The notes under the pieces: generated by a model | Database searches by the model: none | Seen by the model: the letters and a program-made list of their open reading frames with translations, nothing else | Told to the model about the DNA's origin: nothing | From: an uncultured Marinobacter sp. | GTDB lineage: Bacteria > Pseudomonadota > Gammaproteobacteria > Pseudomonadales > Oleiphilaceae | Assembly (NCBI RefSeq): GCF_946886895.1 | Contig: NZ_CAMPJO010000002.1 | Span: forward strand, 310,001-374,000 | Direction of reading: 5' to 3' | DNA: 64,000 bases | Position numbers and translations under genes: made by a program | Shown here: positions 61,143-64,000 of the stretch, in pieces | Position numbering within the stretch: the stretch's first letter is position 1 | How the letters are laid out: each line of letters begins with the position of its first letter

Positions 61143-62411
61143 TTAAATACCGTATTCGAGCGCCAGATCCATGTCGGCATGCTCAAAGGCGGTTTCCATG
61201 TATGTTTGTTGGGCAGCAGGAATACCAAATTTCCCGGCCAGGTCGCGCCATTGAGACACAGCTTGCGCTATCTCGTTGCTCATCTGCCTGGCGTCATCTT
61301 CATCTATGCCATAGTACCCTGCCGTTTCAATCGCCAGTTGAAGGCTGGCCGTGCGATCACCGTGCTCGTCGACGGCAACTGAAAGGACTCGGGGCCCGAT
61401 GTCCGCCGGTACCGGGTTCATGTCATAAGCGGGAGAGAGTCTCCAGCCCCCCACGCTGTGCAAGAAACCATGGTTCCGAAGGTGGTCATCGGTGTTCGAT
61501 ACGAGAATATTGAATGCCAGGCGGCGCCACAGCTCTCTGAGATCATCGTCTGGGCGTTCCCCATACTGAGAAATTCCTTCAACGATATCGAGGTAGCTCC
61601 GATCTTCTCCGTCAGAAGCCCCTACCATCGTCAAGGCGCTGATGAAGGGTACCCGGTCTTCACCGTTGCGGTCGAAACGCTCCAACAGGAGGATGGCCTT
61701 TCCTCCCTCTTCAACGAGGCGATTATTCGGTACCTGTATACCAGCATTTTTGGCAAGCGCCAGCATTAAGGCTTCCCACCGAATGACAGGATAAGCATCA
61801 TTCTCACGTTCAAACTTGGCGACCATTGTCCGACCATCAGGTTCCCGCACCACGGCCTTCGGGCGAGCGCCACCTAGCGAGGAGCCTGGCGCAAACACGA
61901 GCGCCAGATCCTCATCCGTCTCCTGGTGAGCGTCAACACGTGCAACCGCGCTCTGCAATTTCCGCAACTCAATCAGAGGAGGTACCGGTGCGGAGCCATC
62001 TGCCAGATACGGGCCGAGAGTTTTATCACCTTGTTTTTTGCACAGGCGTAGCGCACCCATACGGACACTGTCATGGATTCCGAGAAGGAAATCGGTCTCG
62101 AACAGCTGCCGGTTGTGGCGTTTTTCCTTTTCGGCCTGACGCTTCTCTTGGCGCACGACGAGGTAACGCCCCCAGCGGTCCGGTGCAGAGTCACTGAAGG
62201 CATTGAATATGGGTTTGTCGTGCGGGAATTGAGGGCCCGGGGATAGCGGGAGCTCAGGCTCAAGAGCAAAACGTCTGGGATGACGGAGCCACTCTTTTGA
62301 ATATTCAAAGGACGTGCGCTCTCGTCCACGAGCGATAATGAGTCGCATGGTGCCGACCTGCGTTGCCGATCCCTCGCCAGGAAGTTCGATGAAGACTTCG
62401 ATGTCGCTCAT
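61143..62411 (-). CDS. hipA: HipA-type Ser/Thr kinase toxin
   Basis: 422 residues, full HipA length. N-terminal subdomain with FNAFSDSAPDRWGRYLVV. The P-loop-like GSSLGGARPKA (176-186), VAKFERENDAYPVIRWEA, catalytic loop LAFNILVSNTDDHLRNHGF (298-316) and the LSPAYDMNP metal motif (325-333) are all present, so it looks active. HipA-type kinases phosphorylate translation-related targets (GltX for E. coli HipA) and slow growth. It follows hipB by 24 bp. Its stop lies a few bases from that of the convergent lacI gene. Confidence 0.9.
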   Translation of the reverse strand: MSDIEVFIELPGEGSATQVGTMRLIIARGRERTSFEYSKEWLRHPRRFALEPELPLSPGPQFPHDKPIFNAFSDSAPDRWGRYLVVRQEKRQAEKEKRHNRQLFETDFLLGIHDSVRMGALRLCKKQGDKTLGPYLADGSAPVPPLIELRKLQSAVARVDAHQETDEDLALVFAPGSSLGGARPKAVVREPDGRTMVAKFERENDAYPVIRWEALMLALAKNAGIQVPNNRLVEEGGKAILLLERFDRNGEDRVPFISALTMVGASDGEDRSYLDIVEGISQYGERPDDDLRELWRRLAFNILVSNTDDHLRNHGFLHSVGGWRLSPAYDMNPVPADIGPRVLSVAVDEHGDRTASLQLAIETAGYYGIDEDDARQMSNEIAQAVSQWRDLAGKFGIPAAQQTYMETAFEHADMDLALEYGI

Positions 62412-62435
62412 TTCAGTGTTCCTTTTGATCGCCTC

Positions 62436-62735
62436 TTAATTCCTGACGCGCTGTGGCAGCCGTTCCTCCTCTAACATTTGGCCTATTTCATCGTTTTCAG
62501 TCGCGGCGAGATCGGACAGGCCGTCAAGCATCTGTAAAACGAAAAGTGCTTGAGCGAGGTGTCCTAACTGCACGGTAGGGTCGCCATTTTCAATTTTTCT
62601 AAGAGTGGGCGCGCTGACCCCCATGCGCTCAGCCATAGTGGCGGCTTTTATTGGCCGTCGCTTTCTGGCCATCCGTAAATCAGCACCGAGTTTTTTCAGC
62701 GCTTTTTGCACGGGGATCGGGTATCGGCGTTTCAT
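62436..62735 (-). CDS. hipB: HipB-type antitoxin, Xre/Cro HTH
   Basis: 99 residues. HTH with ADLRMARKRRPIKAATMAER, MGVSAPTLRKIENGDPTVQL, GHLAQALFVL; the C-terminal tail DLAATENDEIGQMLEEERLP is acidic. Upstream of and in the same orientation as hipA. No recognisable Shine-Dalgarno precedes the ATG, so it may be translated from a short or leaderless transcript. Two direct repeats upstream are probable binding sites for autoregulation. Confidence 0.87.
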   Translation of the reverse strand: MKRRYPIPVQKALKKLGADLRMARKRRPIKAATMAERMGVSAPTLRKIENGDPTVQLGHLAQALFVLQMLDGLSDLAATENDEIGQMLEEERLPQRVRN

Positions 62736-62746
62736 ATTAGTGCAAC

Positions 62747-62791
62747 TATGGTTTCTCTTAAATGGTGGTAAAAGAAATTATGGTTGCTCTT
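62747..62791. promoter_or_regulatory. HipB operator candidates: direct repeat TATGGTT(T/G)CTCTT
   Basis: Two 13-bp copies (62747-62759 and 62779-62791) differing at one base, starting 32 bp apart (three helical turns), immediately upstream of hipB. HipB-type antitoxins usually bind repeated sites at this position. Confidence 0.55.
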
Positions 62792-62889
62792 GACTCCATT
62801 TTCAAGGTGTCGGCACTATCGGGATCAGATTTATGTCTTTATTGAAATTAAAGTTTCATTTAATGACTTTAGGAGAAATTATAAATTCA
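62792..62889. other. A/T-rich block between hipB and the araC-type gene
   Basis: About 100 bp distinctly richer in A+T than the rest of the window, with no open frame. It separates the toxin-antitoxin promoter from the 3' end of the AraC gene and may mark a horizontally acquired edge. No perfect palindrome of useful length was found. Confidence 0.35.
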
Positions 62890-63897
62890 TTAAAGTTGAT
62901 GCCGCTGCCGATAAGCCTGCGGTGTCGAACCCGTCCAGCGAATAAAACTACGGGTAAACGCACTGTGCTCCGAGTAGCCCAATAGCAACGCGATATCCAC
63001 CAACCCCAGCCGGGTCTCGCGCAGATAGCGTTCAGCAATTTCCTGCCGTACGGCAGCCACCTCTTTCAGAAAACTGGTGCCGGCCGCCGTCAATTGGCGT
63101 TGCAGAGTACGCACGGACAAGCCCATGCCTTCTGCAACCGAAGCAATCTCCGGGCTGGTCTCAGGCAACTGGCGTCCAATGCGACGACGCACGTCATCAA
63201 TCAACGGGGACTGGACAGGCAAGCGTGCCAGAAGGGCGTCCGCCTGTTCTTCCAGCATGGCGAGCATGGCTGGATCTGCCGTCTGAAGAGGCTCCAACAG
63301 GGTCTGTGCATCCAGACGTATCACCGTATCCACCTGCTCAAACTCGACCGGGCAGCCGAAAAACTCCGTGTATTCACGGAGAACGGCGGGTGTTGGGTTG
63401 ATAAAGGAAACATAGGTCGGCGAGAACCCCGGCCGCGTCAGCCCCCGACACAAGTGCACCAACGCCGTTATCGCGGTTTCATCCACCAACGGCCCCGGCC
63501 GGCCGTGCTCCGCATCCCATACAAGCTCTACGCCAGCGCCGTTTGCCCTTATTGCCATCGGGGTTACGTCGTAAACCAGCCGTTGATAACGGTTCAGGCG
63601 ATTCAACGCGTCCCCCAGATTCTGCGAGGCCATGATCACGTAACCCAGCACACCAACGTGGCGCAGGCTCAGGGTCTGTCCCAGATGGAGCCCAAGCAAT
63701 GAGTCATTCAGGTGGCCCGCTGCGCATTCCAGCAGCGCACGCCAGTCATCAATCGGTAAGTCGGCATTCAAGGCAGTGTCTGTCGGTGGCCTGGATTGTG
63801 GCAGCAATGCATCACTATTCAGCCCCTTTGCGTCCAGGTACTCGTACAGAGCAAGGGCGAAGCTGGCCGGTATACGGCGTCGATGGGGAACACTCAT
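62890..63897 (-). CDS. AraC-family transcriptional regulator (N-terminal AraC_binding_2/arabinose-binding-like domain)
   Basis: About 336 residues. The N-terminal two-thirds (RIPASFALALYEYLDAKGLN, LLGLHLGQTLSLRHVGVLGY, VMASQNLGDALNRLNRYQRL) form the domain seen in OruR- and ArgR-like AraC proteins. The C-terminal double HTH is VAEGMGLSVRTLQRQLTAAG and LGLVDIALLLGYSEHSAFTR with FIRWTGSTPQAYR. ATG 63897 and 63903 are both possible starts (TTG 63918 also in frame). No target gene is adjacent in the window; the effector is unknown. The last 80 bp beyond it show nothing recognisable. Confidence 0.82.
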   Translation of the reverse strand: MSVPHRRRIPASFALALYEYLDAKGLNSDALLPQSRPPTDTALNADLPIDDWRALLECAAGHLNDSLLGLHLGQTLSLRHVGVLGYVIMASQNLGDALNRLNRYQRLVYDVTPMAIRANGAGVELVWDAEHGRPGPLVDETAITALVHLCRGLTRPGFSPTYVSFINPTPAVLREYTEFFGCPVEFEQVDTVIRLDAQTLLEPLQTADPAMLAMLEEQADALLARLPVQSPLIDDVRRRIGRQLPETSPEIASVAEGMGLSVRTLQRQLTAAGTSFLKEVAAVRQEIAERYLRETRLGLVDIALLLGYSEHSAFTRSFIRWTGSTPQAYRQRHQL

Positions 63898-64000
63898 TGG
63901 CATCTCGATGTCAGGCAACCGCTTTGGCGTAAAGTGTTAAATCGATGGCAGTCCATGTCAAGCAACCCGCTCACCATTTAGCCAAAGTAGGCCTACAACA

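Noticed and set aside
1..64000. tRNA, rRNA, prophage or insertion-sequence genes
   Set aside because: None could be recognised in the sequence; no integrase or transposase motif was seen in any translated frame.

Overview
The window looks like a chromosomal segment of a marine gammaproteobacterium, most likely Marinobacter or a close relative. Grounds are the moderately high G+C, the Pseudomonas-like valine-catabolic mms cluster with its divergent AraC regulator, Liv-type and TRAP uptake systems, the Puu putrescine pathway, and many Marinobacter-like single genes. This rests on gene content and protein motifs read by eye; no database search was possible. There are no rRNAs, no recognisable tRNAs, no CRISPR arrays and no complete insertion sequences.

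Layout. 1-2462: tail of a CHASE2-type Ser/Thr kinase operon with a PP2C phosphatase and an FHA protein. 2484-4511: glutamine amidotransferase, YebC/YeeN-family protein and SRPBCC protein, all on the minus strand. 4615-11251: valine/isobutyrate catabolism (mmsR divergent from mmsA, acyl-CoA dehydrogenase, enoyl-CoA hydratase, 3-hydroxyisobutyryl-CoA hydrolase, mmsB), ending in a perfect 29-bp inverted repeat. 11420-14828: AI-2E-type permease, a zinc-free MDR oxidoreductase and an atypical proline-racemase-family protein. 14988-26387: an acid-activation module (acyl-CoA synthetase, hotdog thioesterase, alpha/beta hydrolase) followed by a Liv-type ABC importer, a DctPQM TRAP importer and a small outer-membrane protein. 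Two TTTACGTA-core palindromes precede the two transcription units. 26404-35084: polyamine importer (potFGHI-like) and puuA, puuC, puuB. 35321-39851: GST with a divergent WYL regulator, FAD oxidoreductase with its TetR regulator and a palindromic operator, and a secreted DUF7282-like protein.

39962-54000 is an accessory patch of small stress or detoxification-type genes: YciI/DGPF proteins, MscS, DoxX with a DODA dioxygenase, LysR regulators, LemA/TPM, MgtC, SDR, a methyltransferase and NIPSNAP/ABM/HTH. It is interspersed with several gene stubs. Three sites of the form TGTCGA-N17-CGAC precede two YciI/DGPF genes and a GST stub. They match what I recall of ECF42-type sigma-factor promoters and define a small regulon whose sigma factor is not in this window. 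54019-61138 is a sugar or polyol catabolic and uptake locus (RbsABC-like transporter, Gfo/Idh/MocA oxidoreductase, TIM-barrel epimerase) with a divergent LacI regulator and two matching operators. The window ends with a HipBA toxin-antitoxin pair and an AraC regulator.
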